A DNA stretch of 64,000 nt from Arcuatula senhousia (GCA_963971305.1 OZ020304.1:34582502-34646501); one strand, 5' to 3'; shown: positions 1-12,829, numbered from the stretch's first letter. Made by a program: numbers and translations. The notes: a model not told the origin generated them from the sequence alone.

Positions 1-1335
1 TTGTGCTCAATTTAAGTAAAAACAACAACTTTCGTTTTCCTTATTTTTTCAGAAGATACCAAAAGTACATAATTATCAAAAAGGTAAATATTACATGTAA
101 ATAGGTTTTCTTGATTCAAAAACTATTATTAATTTTTTTTATATACATTATAAGTTTCAGAAAATGTCTTTAGTACTGGGAGTCTTAGGGAGCAACCATT
201 TGATTTTTATGGGGTGTCTTTGGATATTTCCTTCGTCCTGCCTTTTTATTTTCAGAAAAAGCTGAGCCTGATTTTTTTTTTTAGCTTTTATAAAATTCTC
301 AGGAAAAACTACCATCCTGCCTTTTTTTAATTCAAAGCAATGTCCTGTCTTTTTTTTCTGGATTTTTACTATCCTGCCTTTTTATTTCAAATTTCACCAT
401 AGCCTACCCCCCCCCCATTTTAGCTCGTCTAAATTACCTACATGTACAATGTATAGAATGTGTGTAATGTCAACTTTGTTTATAGTGTGTCGTGTATGTA
501 GCTGATTGTATGGGTGTGTGTGTGTTGTAGTGTGAATGGAACTTGGAACAATATATGGCGAACTGGAATGAGAATCAAAGAATGAATCAAATCAAATCGT
601 TTATTTCTGGAATGGACTGAATTAATATGCCGGACAATGCCTGTAGCTATAGTTTTGTTAGACGGGCTTGGATTCCAGGTGAGGTCCAATAAGGGGTGAG
701 AACAATAAAAACAAAGATAACAAACGATTAAAACCCTATGGAGTGCCTCATTGTTCATTAAGGGGGACGCTTGGGCTAAGGCGTTAATTGATTTGGCTAG
801 ACCTATGCTCTGACATCTGGATTAACAAGTGACAAGGGAAATTGCGTAATTGAATTAAAGAAATTAAAGTAACTAAGATTGAGAAAACCCATTTATCTAA
901 AGAATTATGTAAAAATCGTTTAAAGGATAAATTAATACTGTGGGGATTGTGACATAGAAGTATTTTCCAGCTTATTACCTAAATATCCACAAATGAAATT
1001 GTAAAGCTAAAATAAATATATAATATTATAATATCAAACTAAGTTATTTTAAAAAATAGTTTCAAACCAATTAATATGAAAATAGCAAAATATGTCTTGG
1101 AAGAGGTGATGCATCTGGATGCACTGTCACATAATCTACTACCACCCAAAAATGTCTTTGTCCGCAAAAAAAAATTAAAGTTCTAATATGTACTATTTGA
1201 AAGAATTTACAAAATTTTAACGAAAAAGTAAAATTATTGTATATATATTTTTTTTTTTCACAACAGAAACAAGGAAATGCTGAAATGAAATAAGCCATGT
1301 ACAAATATGATCATGTGCTTAAATATTGTAACTAT
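1..1335. other. AT-rich non-coding stretch with a dispersed repeat
   Basis: No gene is supported here. The short open frames are low in complexity. Positions about 177-437 hold a dispersed repeat that begins GGGAGCAACCATTTGAT, contains several CCTGCCTTTTT motifs and has a poly-C run near 408. A second member of this family lies at 53021-54080. The remainder is AT-rich and shows no structure. Confidence 0.5.
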
Positions 1336-3705
1336 TTAAGCTAAACGAGTAAAATAATTATGGTGTGTGACCAGGATATGGCAAAAGAATGGAGTGCGTA
1401 GGATGGATCTTAACCTAAAGACAGTGTAAGGGGCAATACTTATAAACTCAGGAATGGGAATTTCGTGTTTTGTATTTATGCCTACAACTGAAAATCCTTC
1501 CCAATCTCCATGTAATCTATGAACTTTCAAATTATGAATTCTATGTGGTAGTGTTATATCCCAGTCTGAAGGACATAAAGATAACTTTACAATAGGAACA
1601 GTAACACATGAAAGGCCATTTGTTATCTCTAGCAATGCTTGAGTATGGTTCCTACTTTTAAACTTTTTGTAGCAATAAGTTGAGACTAAAACAAGAGCAA
1701 TTGTCATAATGAAGGCCATTGCAACCAATGGCCAGGGATTACATTCAGTGTTTAAGATGTTATTGGTTGAATTAGATGGAGTTGTGGTAGGTGCATGCTT
1801 GAAGATAAATGACGAGAATGTGGACGGATTCAGACTTTGTGCGTTTGAAATCCTTTGAAGGAGAAGTATGGTTGTTGTTAGCATGCGTACTCTGTTAAAT
1901 AGAATGAAACATGCAATAACAAGGACAGATATGCTCATGAAAGTGATTGCAAGTATGCTGCTTAAATCAAGCCAGGAATCGTTAACTGAGATATCACCTG
2001 TTAAGAGAGGTTCAGACGGTGAGGTGAATTTCAGAGTGGCTTGTGGTATCCTTTTCAGGCTAAGGTGCAAGGTCTGGTCTTGGGCAATGAATTCAGAGAA
2101 CGAATTATTATATATTTTGATATAAGGTAACTGTAGGTCAATAGGTTTATTGAATATTGTGTATCCTAAAATTGAGTTGTAAGTTTGAGGTTTAAAGAAA
2201 TTTTGAATTAATGCCAGATTAACAGGGTGAAGTGCTGTAATAGAATTTGACATGTTGTTGCACTGTTCTATCCTTTTTGGAATGAAAATGGATTCATTGG
2301 AAAGTGAACACATACATGGTATTGGGATGAGACAAAAATTACAGCCTTGTACAATCTTGTGTTTATCTGTACATTCAAATGAAATTGTTTTGGTTTTATA
2401 AACTAACAAAGTATTCTCATTAATTTCTTGAACAGATTGTGATATGGAATAAAACAAAAATCTAAAATCACAAAGTTTGTGAATAGTTTCTTTCGAATTG
2501 AAATATATGGCAGAAGTGTAACTTTCTTTGGTAGTTGATATAAGTGGCACACTATTTGAACAATATAAAGTAACATCTTTTGAACATGCCAACAATTGTT
2601 TAAATGAAAAAGGAGCATACTATTGCTTATCCCTAGACATAATAAATTAATCAGGTAAATCTAAAATTTGAGTTGCATGATTACTAGAAGTGTTGATTGG
2701 TACAGGATATGAATTTACTTTAAATAATGCCAGTGATAAAGGAAATGTAGAAATAGGAAACTTGATTGAACAGAGAAACCCCGATAAAATCAAATGGATA
2801 ATACATGGTTTATTGGCGGGTGCATATAACATATAGCGTACTGTGCTTTCTTGCAAATAACAACTTGGCATATGAAAAATAATAAACAGGATCTGAATGT
2901 AACAAATAAAATCCTTTTCAGATAGAATGACTTGAATATGTTTGATAGTATGTTGTAAAGTATGTGGTGAGATCAAAAATGGACATAATTTTCCCTTGAC
3001 AAGTTCATGAATTCCTATTTTTGTGTCTTCGATATATTTGTTAATGGCTGAACTTCATGTAAGCTAAAAATAAATTTGATAACTTAAGACTTATATATCT
3101 TTCATATTAACAATGCTGTTATGATTTGATTCAATAACTTGCATAATGTTAGCAAAACGTTGAATTGACTTTGACATAAAAGAGGTAAGCATTTGATCAC
3201 GATGTATCATCGCTTTTGCAAACTGATTGTTCTTATTCATCAAGATATTGACATGGCGTCTTCAATTGTACCTGTACCAAAGAGAGATTTTGGATATAGA
3301 ACCAATGAAATCAAAGAGACCTCTTTTTGTTCGACTTTGCGTTGGTGAGTTGAATTGGAGTTCCTATTGTGGAATGATTTTATGAAATTCATCAACTGTC
3401 AAGTTAATGTTATTTGCAACTTCACTCTTTAGAGCATTCAACTGGGAAATCACTTGATTTAAGATACAACAATTTTGATGAAGGATATCACATGAAGGAA
3501 ATGGTGGAGTTGAAATCGTATGTGGAATTTGTATCTCATATGTATGTAGCCAATATTCTGTGCCTACCACAATGTCAGACTCTCTATCCATCATAGCACC
3601 ATAGTTGATGCGATATATCTGCTTCCTTGTTGATTCACCCATTGCTTGACCAAGAAACAAGATGCAAAGGAAAACTGTGGCATACCTCAGATAACCTATA
3701 GAAAA
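1336..3705 (-). pseudogene. env: env-like gene of the Ty3/gypsy element, broken
   Basis: This is a decayed envelope-like glycoprotein gene on the same strand as the integrase and downstream of it. The 5' part (about 3700-3364) has a hydrophobic signal-like stretch and cysteines, and it follows a splice-acceptor-like CTATAG at about 3704-3699. A furin-type site RTKR directly followed by GLFDFIG lies at 3333-3301. This is the usual arrangement of baculovirus F-like envelope proteins in gypsy elements. A 419-residue open frame (2595-1336) covers the C-terminal half, with N-glycosylation sites, cysteine clusters and two membrane-spanning stretches at about residues 213-235 and 288-312. An in-frame stop at 3364-3366 and frameshifts between about 3240 and 3300 separate the parts, so it cannot be made as one protein. 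The family call rests on the cleavage/fusion motif and position. Similarity elsewhere is weak. Confidence 0.7.
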
Positions 3706-4510
3706 CCAAGAAAGATAATGATAGCATGATTGTAGTCGAGTAGGGGTAGCTAGTCCCTTATAGCACTATAAACATGCGTTTCCTTACAAGGATGACATTC
3801 CGATCATAGAAAACAAAGATTAAAGAAATGAAGATGACTTTCTGAAACATACTTTTGTTACCCTTGTTTTGGTTCAAGAAGCAGTTACCACAAGTTTGCA
3901 AGAATTATTTCATCATCTAAATGATGCTTGATTGAAAATCTGACAAATGAATTAAACATAAATAAAATAAACTGATATTCAATAACAAAACATACCCTAG
4001 AAGAAATGAATTATGTTGAAACACTTGTGAATCGTAAATAAAATAAATACTTAATAAGAACATCACTGAAACATTAGAATGAATAACTAGGAAAATATAG
4101 CTAGCATTGAACACACTAACTTGAATGAATGAAAAACTACCTTGGAATAACTAATTCCTTGAATGCTTAGGAATGAACCTTGAACTAAACATCATTTTTG
4201 AACATTGAACAGGATGTCACTTGAATAATTATAAATGAACATGGAGTTGAACTTCACATTTATAAGTGAATGAATTAAACTTTGTGAATGAACATAAACT
4301 ACCCTAGAACATACATGACATGACACTTGTCAAAAATACTTTGGTACGTGATTCATGAAGAATATAGGTACTTTCATGATGAAAAATATCACCAATGCAC
4401 ACAAATTAAACATGACTACTATGACCATCTGTATTTCGACCCGTGACAATTTAACAAAGACAGGAAAACAAAAACATGGATTCTTACTCAGAGTATTTTG
4501 TAAACAAGAA
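3706..4510. other. Stretch between pol and env of the Ty3 element
   Basis: No coding region is supported. The sequence is AT-rich with loose tgaatgaa-type repetition at 4120-4300. It probably holds the spacer or intron upstream of env, if env was made from a spliced message. That is inference from the acceptor-like site near 3700. Confidence 0.35.
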
Positions 4511-4515
4511 TTTTA

Positions 4516-4712
4516 GTGAGAACGTTTTCACCCGAGTTCACTCTTGTTACGACTTGAGTTCGCGTTGTTGATTTCTGTTCGGTTGTTTTTATGTTTTGTG
4601 TTTCCTTGTGCTGTTCTTGTTCATGTTTACCGGTTTTGTCGTTGCCTTTTCGGACTTTTGACACTCGAATGCCCCTTTGGTGCCTCTGCTTATCTCTTTG
4701 TACCCTTGTATG
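4516..4712 (+). repeat. Short dispersed repeat, 3' tail of a Penelope-type retroelement
   Basis: The sequence contains GTTACGACTTGAGTTCGCGT and a downstream GTTCATGTTTACCGGTTTTG block. Both are shared with 59430-59590 and, more diverged, with 8995-9205, 34060-34310 and the reverse strand at 60270-60535. At 34.0 kb and 59.3 kb the same sequence lies downstream of a reverse-transcriptase fragment. This copy is therefore best read as a strongly 5'-truncated insertion at the end of the Ty3 pol gene. Confidence 0.6.
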
Positions 4713-6260
4713 TTTTCCTTGCATGGAAATCTCTGACAAACTAATCTGGAATGTTTTGTATTGGTTCCCAAGACTTTTTAGAGAAGTCAACCCATTTGAC
4801 AAGATACTCTTTACCATGTTGACCATTGTGACACTGCATTAACTTTTCTACATCATAATAATACTGAGATGAGTTATCATCAATTTGGTCATCATTCTCT
4901 GGAACATTGTTGGAGGGAATAGGGTCAACTGGAGGGTCATCAAAGTTTGGAGGTTCTATTCTCCTTGGATCATCTCTTGGAACATCAGGAGGTGGAGCAT
5001 TTAAATCAGGAAGTTGATCTGGAGCATAATATTTTTTCAATCTGTTTGCATTGATCATGCTTTTTAAGACTTTGTTGTTGCTACAATGCCTAAGTTTGTA
5101 TGTGTGGTTAGGACCTTTTCCAATAATGTAAAATGGACCATCTTGTTTTCTGTACAACTAAGAAGCCAAGCCTTCTGGGACTTTTGGTGTGTATATGATG
5201 ACTTCATATAGAATTTTAAAAGTTGGCAACTCCGTTTTTTTATCATAGTGATCCTTCTGTTTCTCCTGAGCATGTTTGAGGTTTTCTGTTGCAAAACTTT
5301 TTGCAATTTTTAAACAATCAAGAATATTTTCAACATGACCTTTGAGGTTTTTGTTGATGTCAGTTTTAGGAATAAGAGTTGTGTCAATGGGAAGGTTCAT
5401 TTTTTTTTGCCAAACAGAAGATGAAAAGGAGAAAATTCAGAAGACGCTGAAGGTGTCATTCTTAATGCCATTAATATGCCAGGCAAAAGTTCTGGCCAGT
5501 TGGATTGATTTTCATCAATGACTGTGCGTAAGCATTGAATGATGGTTTTATTAGTCCTTTCAGCAATTGAGTTTGTTTGTGGATGGTAGGAGCTTGTGAA
5601 ATGAAATAATGTTTGACATTGTAAATTTGGATGACTGTCGCAACTAGTTTGCTCATGAACCCTTGACCTCTTTCAGATACTAGACTTGTAGGTGCTCAAT
5701 ATCTTTTGAATATGTCCCTATGAAGAACAGTTGCAATATCTTCAGCTGTTTCAGATTTTACAGGGAAATCCTCTGTCCACTTACTGAAAGAGTCTACAAT
5801 AATGAGTATGTGTTTGTAACCAATTTTTGTTTCTTCGAAAGGACCAATCAGATCAATGTGCCATCTTGCAAAAGTGTCAGTTATGGGCATGAGGGGTGTA
5901 AGAGGTACCCTTTTTGCATGAGTGCTTTTCTCTCTGACAAGCGTCACATATTTTGATAAAATATGCAACCGCTTGGTACATACCTAGAAAGTAGTACTTT
6001 TGTTTTATGGCTAGATAGGTCCTGTCGAATCCAAAATGACCTATTTCATGGTAGGATTTTAATAAATCATTGCGATATTTGCGTGGACATGCTGACTGTT
6101 TAACATATATGTCCTTTTTGCGACCTCTGGTTCTTGGTTGGTAAAAGTGATATTGAACACCATCCAGTAATTGGAACTGATCAGATTCAAAGACATTTTT
6201 TTTTCAACAATATATCAATTTATTTTCCTATAGCTGTTAACAATTGCATCACTTACTACA
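4700..6260 (-). pseudogene. pol: Ty3/gypsy integrase with chromodomain, broken
   Basis: This is the 3' part of the Ty3-type polyprotein. In translation order there is an H2C2 zinc-binding region (about 6180-5940, with GHFGFDRTY-like and ICDAC motifs). The integrase core follows at 5968-5471, with the first two catalytic aspartates in WHIDLIGPF and IIVDSFSKW. Then come the glutamate-containing segment, a basic C-terminal region (5400-5158), a GPF-type module (DGPFYIIGKG) and a chromodomain (about 4910-4765, motif EYLVKWVDFSKKSWEP). The chromodomain tethers integrases to modified chromatin in chromoviruses. Several frameshifts and stops split it (for example at 5157/5160, 5400 and 5660), and a TAG at 4741 precedes the usual pol terminus. 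Upstream it is interrupted by a Mutator-like element. Confidence 0.85.
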
Positions 6261-6268
6261 GCTTTCAT
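6261..6268. repeat. Target-site duplication, left copy (GCTTTCAT)
   Basis: The 8-bp GCTTTCAT recurs at 12507-12514, immediately outside both ends of the Mutator-like element. Eight to ten bp is the usual duplication length for this superfamily. Confidence 0.75.
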
Positions 6269-6391
6269 GAATGTAGGACATCTCGGCCCATTTCAATCTC
6301 GGCACATTACAAACTCGGCACACTACCAACTCGGCCTATACAAACTCGGCACATTGCAAACTCGGCATATTACCAACTCGGCACATTATTT
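6269..6391 (+). repeat. Left terminal inverted repeat of the MULE
   Basis: About 120 bp built from subrepeats of 16-21 bp around CTCGGCACATTACAAA. The array is mirrored at 12388-12506. The outermost 13 bp after AGGACATCTCGG are the best conserved between the two ends. Confidence 0.75.
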
Positions 6392-6628
6392 TGTTAAAAA
6401 AGGATGACAATACGCACTTATGGTTTTTAAATTATTACACATGCAATTATTATTATAGCATTTTAATATACTTTCAATATTAAACAATAAATTATACAAT
6501 ATATTCTCTCAAATATAAACAATACGAAAAATACAATCATTTATTTCAAAAAGAGGTCAATATAAAATGTACAATACAATAAGTTATTAAATTAATATAA
6601 AATATATATTTGTGCTAAAGTTTGAAAA

Positions 6629-9600
6629 CTAATCGTCACTTGGTCCATAGATTTTGCTACAGTCCCTTAGCAGCTGTGTAGTTGTTTTTTCCCCATCAGC
6701 ATATTCCTGCCAATACTGGTGAAGACGTCCTTCTAATTCCTTGCTCTTGTTCTTTTGGCATCTCAGGACTTGTTCCTCTGACACAAGTCTGTGTGTCAGG
6801 TCAACAAGCTCGGCTTCCCTCATCAGTTCTGGCACAAGGACATAAAAACTCACGTTGATTTTTCCCAAATTAATTCTAGTGTGCCATCCTGAACAAAAAT
6901 AAAACTTATTTTAGTAATTGTAGGATGGCATGAAATCCATTACTTATCAACATTTTTATAAAAACGAGACTCATAAAAAAAAATCAGAAAAACAATGCAA
7001 CAAAACAAAATTTTAAAAACAGATTTGTATGTACATATATTTAAATAGAAATAAACAAAATGAATTAAACTTCCAAAATTCGAATGCTTCTAATGGTACT
7101 TCTTTGCTTATTTTATGTGCGTATGTCATGCATATCTATTTTGAAATTAAATCCAGAAGGAATGAATAAATTTATAGAAAAGCATTACCTTCCACATCAT
7201 TGTTTGTTCGTATTGAGTGCTCAAAGATTGACCATGTTCTTGGTGACCAGTACGGTCCTTCAAACCAGGTGTTGCTCATGTATCTGACCAAATCTTTAAG
7301 CTGTTTTGAGTTGGCTCTACAAGCTAATTTTTCAAAGGCCAGAAGAATATCTGCATAGGGCAGGAATGGTAGAGCCATGAGACAGCGTATATAATTGTAC
7401 TCAGCTCCTCTCTGGCTGTATGTTGTCTTCATGCCTAATTCTTGTACCTTTCTCCATACAGCTTGAGAGAAATGAAAAGCACAACCCTTAATACCTGTAT
7501 CAGGAAATATCTGTCTGATGGCTTTCCAAGCACCTGTAAACAACAAGGCAATAAGTTATCAAATAGATTTAAAAATATCAAAATTATTTTTTACTTGTAC
7601 GGCGAATGTTTTACAAAAAATAATGAGAAGTTGTGACATTAAGTTGTGCGAAGGATACCTCCACTTGATTATTTGGAACACAAGAAGTTGATGTCCGACT
7701 GACCTGGAAAGGGGAGGCATGACACAACTTATCATGATTCAGCTGTGTACCAAATTTTAGATAAATTTCTATTGGAGCGGCCGGGAAATCTGTTATCAAA
7801 GTTTGGACAGAGAGACGGACGGACGGACAGATGGACAAGGTGATTGCAATATAGCCCCTTTCTTGAGAGTTGGGTTATAATCAGTGTTATTATTATATTA
7901 ATTCCGCATGTCATTAAATAAATCTATTGAGACGACGGCACGACAAAAATGTTCACCTCCTTCTACTTTGAAAGTGGTAGCAATTGATACCTCACATGCT
8001 CCTTCAAGTCGGGTGAGCTAATAGCATGAAGGAACAACGATTTTGATACATGTATAGTTATCTGTTACCTTTCTCAAAGTCCAGACAAAATCCCTCCACA
8101 TGCAATGGTCCAATCTTCTCAAGAAGACTTTCAAGAACCTAACAAATGTGAAAAAAATCATTTTTTAGTTTATACAAAAGATTTTATATATCTTATCATA
8201 TGAAGATTTGAATTTGAACAAGAAATTATTCAGGTTTTAAAAATATTGATAAAGGCATATTTAGTTAAATATTTTAGAGGTAAATGCATTGTAAAAAAGA
8301 AGGACTGTGTCCATGGGACACGGATGCACCCGCCAGGCTCCAAACAGGAAGTAGATGTACGACTGACCTGAAAGTCGCCCAGGACATTCAGTTTGTCATA
8401 CTGATCCAGCTTACCAAGTTTCAAATCATTCCTATGACCAGTTCATGAGAAAAAATTTATAAGTTGATTTTATGTCGTCGCGGGGGCACTAAAAAAGTTT
8501 GAAAAATTATTACTGCTATTTCCATACCTGAATGTAATCTTTTTTTTTTTCTTGACATAAGAACAAACACCAACGGGACCTGTTTTAAGCTTTCCCCTTT
8601 TCGAATAAAGGCATGGATAGACCACAGTTGGACAAATGGATCCTTTACAATTTTAAATGTTCCATCACAGAACCATTTCTTTGCAAACTTGAGAAGCTGT
8701 AGTTGCATTGGCGTCGAAAATACCAAATGGCGTTCACCGTCATTTTTTATATCAGCTACCAAGAAATTGTCACACTGTAGGTAATCATGGTCAAGCTACA
8801 ATAAATAAATAAAAAAGTATACATTCAATATACATGCACCCACGTGTAATATATATCATTCTAGAACACGGTATGAATTAAAATTATTTTACAGTATCTT
8901 TGTCACAATGCCTATAATTCATATACTTTACAAAATATTTTAAGACGCAGGGGACATAAGTCTTTCGTGGGAGACTGCTTATCTAGCTGACCATTCACAA
9001 CTAGACGGATGAAGTGCAATAAGCAAGACCTGATTACCCTTCCAAAGCACCAGAGTTCACTCTCGTTACCATTTGAGTTCGTGTTGTTGAAAGCTATTCC
9101 GTTGTTTTTGTGTGTTTTGAAAAAGTTCTTTTCTAAGTGTTGTTTTAATTCGTGTTTACTGATTTTGTCTTCGGCCCGTCTAACTTTTGACATTCATATA
9201 TCCAAGTGATTAGTACAAAAAAAGTTAATTTGTCACAATGATTCTTGATTTTGTGAATTATATTGAATACTATTAGCATAGTGTATATTTTCGAAACGTA
9301 AAGACCGTATAAAATGTTTTTCAATTTAACAACAAATACCTCAAAATATAAGTTGTCAGGCTCGTCTGGTCGCAGATCTTCCCTTGCTCTATTTGCTGTC
9401 CTTTTCAAGTTGTTTACTTTAGGAAGTTTGTGATCATCAGGTTCTATGTGTTTGAGCATGGCGTCATCTACTATCCTACGTGCAGGTTTGTGAATATCTT
9501 GAAGAGCGGCATGTTTTACCTGCAGTGAAACGAGTACGTCTTATAGAATATGGATGGTGCAAAAAGGAAATATGGGAGCTACTGTGTTGGAAGTAGATGA

Positions 9601-11526
9601 CTTAAGAGCATATGTTTATACACTATCTATGATTAATCAAAATATTGATTAAATTGAAAAAATAATGTTCAAAATATCAGGCTTCTGTATTGTGTAACTG
9701 ATGAGAAAACTGCAAGAAAATGTTTCGTTTATACGGACAAACCAACGAACGGACAGACGCGGGTATTGAAAGACAACCATGATTAGGTTAGAAACACATT
9801 ACCTCTTTATGTACTAAAACTCTTTTGAGTGCTCCTTTATCTGCTTGATGTTTATGCTGTTTCGGATTTCTTTTAAAGACATTGCCTTTTTGTGAAACTG
9901 TTGCTGGACAATTGTTCCCTTTTGTTCTTTTTATGCACCTCCAATATGTAAAATCTCCTTTTGACATCTAAATAAAAAATATAAAATTGCATGAAAGTAA
10001 AATTGTTATAACATTTAAAAAACACAACATATTTTTAAAATTGATTGAAACGATAAACAAAATGACCAAGCTCCATATAAGATATATTTTGGTGCGTATA
10101 CGCTTTTAAGTTATATGATCACTTACGGAAAATATGTAATTTGTTATATTTGTATAATATTCAAAGTTACAGCAACATTTACCTTTCTAGTATATTCATA
10201 GCCATCACTGCTTACAAGTTTGATGTTACTTCTCTGGGTACCTTTGTCGATAACTGTATAAGAAGGAGGAACATCAGGCAGTATTTCATTTGGTAAATCT
10301 GGTTCTTGTAAGGATCTGAAAAAGTCAATGAATTTTATAAGTTTATTGATTGTGTGTGTTCAACATATAATTGAAATAGGAAAATACTTAATAAAACATT
10401 AAGTAGTAAAAAAAATCTTTCAAAACCAAAATTGATAACAGGAAGTAGGTGAGCGACAGACCTGAAACGGAATCCTACGTTATGAAACCCCACCCTGATG
10501 CTGTATACAAAATATCAAGTGGCTGTGATTAGTAGTTGCAAAGAAAACTGTCACGAAAGTGTCTTCTAAGCAAGCCCGTTGCCCGACATATTTACCGGTT
10601 TTGTTTTACTCCGTATAATCCAGTCAAAAAATAAGATAAGTATTTATCTTAATGAAAAAGAAATTTATCAAATTTTATATATGTACTCTTCAACAATTTC
10701 TTGGTCATCATTGTCTTCCTGTCGATGTGTCAAATCAAAGGATGCATCGAGTGACTTTGTATTTAAATGGAATGGTGTTGTGGCTAGTGTAGAATTTCTA
10801 GATGCCTTCGACACATCACCTACATTAGGACAATTGGAACTGACTGGATTTGGCACTGTAAATGTAGAGTTTAATGATGTCTCCGTAGATGTGCGTCTGC
10901 TTATTAATGATATGTTAAAAGAACCATATCCATTAGATGGAAAAGATAGATTTTCAATTCTAGTGGATTCTGCTGGCGCATTTTCTGTGATGTTAATACA
11001 TAAGCTGCATGTAAAAGGGATTTTTCCTTTAAGAATACGCCAATACTCCTTTTGACTTATACCTAAAAAATCAAATGTTGCATTTACGCGTTATGGTACA
11101 TCATAATATTGTTGGCTATATGTTTTGCTTAAAGTCAAAGAAGATAAGACATACAAAACATAAACTAAGCCAAACAAAATAAATAGACAAGATGAAGAAA
11201 CCCTGAACTCTATTTTATGATTTTTTTTATTTTCTTTATTTATATGCTCAAATGTAATGCCTATAATTTTGTAAAGTGATGTTATGAATCTGGGACTCTT
11301 AGACTTTAGAGAATTACGATGTGTCAAGCTTCTGTATTTTAACATTTGAAATGTTTTATTTTCTCATAATTAAATAAATTGTTAATAGCTAGGCTTGTAG
11401 TTTATAACTGTGATACATACCCGTGTTACATATCCTATGGACTCTTTTATCGCACTTTTCACAAGTCATTGAATGCTGCCGTTTTGTTATTACACGTGAA
11501 CATTCTGCACAGTGGTCATTTCCCAT
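6629..11526 (-). CDS. MULE transposase, nine exons, one homopolymer frameshift
   Basis: This transposase would cut and insert the surrounding element. Exons with GT/AG borders and matching phases are 11526-11421, 11062-10687, 10315-10183, 9967-9803, 9519-9340, 8795-8528, 8138-8069, 7533-7189 and 6888-6629, giving about 633 residues. Residues 6-57 form a C4HC3 PHD-type finger (C6, C9, C22, C25, H30, C33, C54, C57). Residues about 165-260 form a FLYWCH-type finger (YTRKMSKGDFTYWRC). The DDE core has D364 in CDGTF, D429 in CLDFE and E547 in NNDVEG, with the family C-x2-H motif GCAFH at 450-453. Exon 6 ends in a run of 11 A's (8540-8550 on the plus strand). One A must be lost for the phase to match exon 7, so this is either a one-base inactivating insertion or a sequencing error. 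The start is the first ATG before the PHD finger. Confidence 0.85.
8995..9205 (+). repeat. Dispersed retroelement 3' tail in a MULE intron
   Basis: A diverged copy of the tail repeat seen at 4516-4712 (shared GTTACCATTTGAGTTCGTGT and CGTGTTTACTGATTTTGTC blocks). It lies between transposase exons 5 and 6, so it was inserted in, or carried by, the intron. Confidence 0.5.
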
Positions 11527-12387
11527 TGTAAAAGAGCAATGTTAAAGCAATAGAAAATAGTGTTCTTTATTCAAAATTTATTTCAATATAGATAAAATAT
11601 TTTGGTGGCTCTTATATACAAGAACATTCATGTAAACCTTTTGGCATTTGCATGTTTAACAAATATCAAAACTGACACAAAAAGCAGATTAAAATTAACT
11701 TCCTGTGTGTATTTATATATATTTATTAACAAACAATTATTTTCTAAAGGCTTAAATAAATAAAATTACAGGAAACTGAGCTATAATCTTGTTATAAGAG
11801 TATCATAAAACACATGGATTTGTTTGCTTTTCCATTTATCTAATAAGCAACATTTAACTTTAGTGTCAAGTAAATATTCATAATTTAGCAGGATTATTTT
11901 ATAAAATTGTATGATAAATAAAAAATATATACATTTTGAATAGATAATCTAAAATAAATAAAAATGACATGCATTAGTACTTGAATGTTTCGATGTTATA
12001 ATGATTATGTGCTTTGCAAATCTATTCCATTTCCCTTCCTTTGCAATTATCTAAAAATAAATAAATAAATGCAAAATTCAATATATGACTTTATTTGAAA
12101 AAAAACCATACTTATAATCTATACTATTGAATATTCATTATAACAAATAGTTAGTATTTTTAACTTTTATATTTGCCTTAATTTGATTGAATCTTTTTGT
12201 ATATTTTTTTATATGAAAATATGAATAAAGTTGCAACATTAATTATATTAATTTTATAACTAAAACAATTAATAATTTAATTACATTTTATGTTTATTAA
12301 CACCTCATTAAACAGCTTCTTGATTTAATTGACAATTCATCTTGAACAATTTCTCTGAAGTCTTTATTTTTTTCAAATGTGCCGAGT

Positions 12388-12506
12388 TTGCACACCACTT
12401 TCCCATACACCATTAAACTGTAGGCCGAGATTGAATTGTGCCGAGTTTGTATTAGGCCGAGATTGTAATGTGCCGACTTTGGAATGGGCCGAGATGTCCT
12501 GCTACC
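12388..12506 (-). repeat. Right terminal inverted repeat of the MULE
   Basis: Mirror of 6269-6391, with the same CTCGGC-centred subrepeats read on the minus strand. It is followed at once by GCTTTCAT (12507-12514), the right target duplication. Confidence 0.75.
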
Positions 12507-12514
12507 GCTTTCAT

Positions 12515-12573
12515 AAGCAATGTACCCAGTAATGTTAGTGCCTACATAAGCAGGGTATTATATAGACATTACA
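12515..12573 (-). pseudogene. pol: Ty3 pol sliver between two insertions
   Basis: About 60 bp between the right duplication of the MULE (12507-12514) and the left duplication of the LINE (12574-12582). By position it belongs between the RNase H end at 19018 and the zinc-binding region at 6260. It is too short to identify by itself. Confidence 0.5.
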
Positions 12574-12829
12574 ATAACAACAAAAATTAGTTACAGTACA
12601 TCAATAAATTTGAATACATAAATTCCTTTGATATATTTTAATTTACACATTTCATAAACTTTATGTAGACACAATATGATTTTCACAAAGACTTAAAAAA
12701 TTTCTATTTTTTTTTATTTTATGCAATTTTGCATCTTTACATTTTCCGATTACTCTTTTTTTGAACTCTATTACAAATAAATTAAAAACATCAACGTTTT
12801 CGGTTCGTTGATTAGATATATGGTATGCT

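Larger units (their letters stand above)
6269..12506 (-). mobile_element. Mutator-like (MULE) DNA transposon, full length
   Basis: A 6.24-kb element bounded by inverted ends that share GTAGGACATCTCGGCC / GCAGGACATCTCGGCC and by the 8-bp direct repeat GCTTTCAT. It carries one nine-exon transposase gene on the minus strand. Its introns hold relics of other repeats: 7605-7880 and 8300-8440 (gacggacgg family), 8995-9205 (retroelement 3' tail) and about 10435-10560. It lies inside the zinc-binding/integrase region of the Ty3 element. Intact gene order, both ends and the duplication indicate an ordinary transposition, later decayed slightly. Confidence 0.85.
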
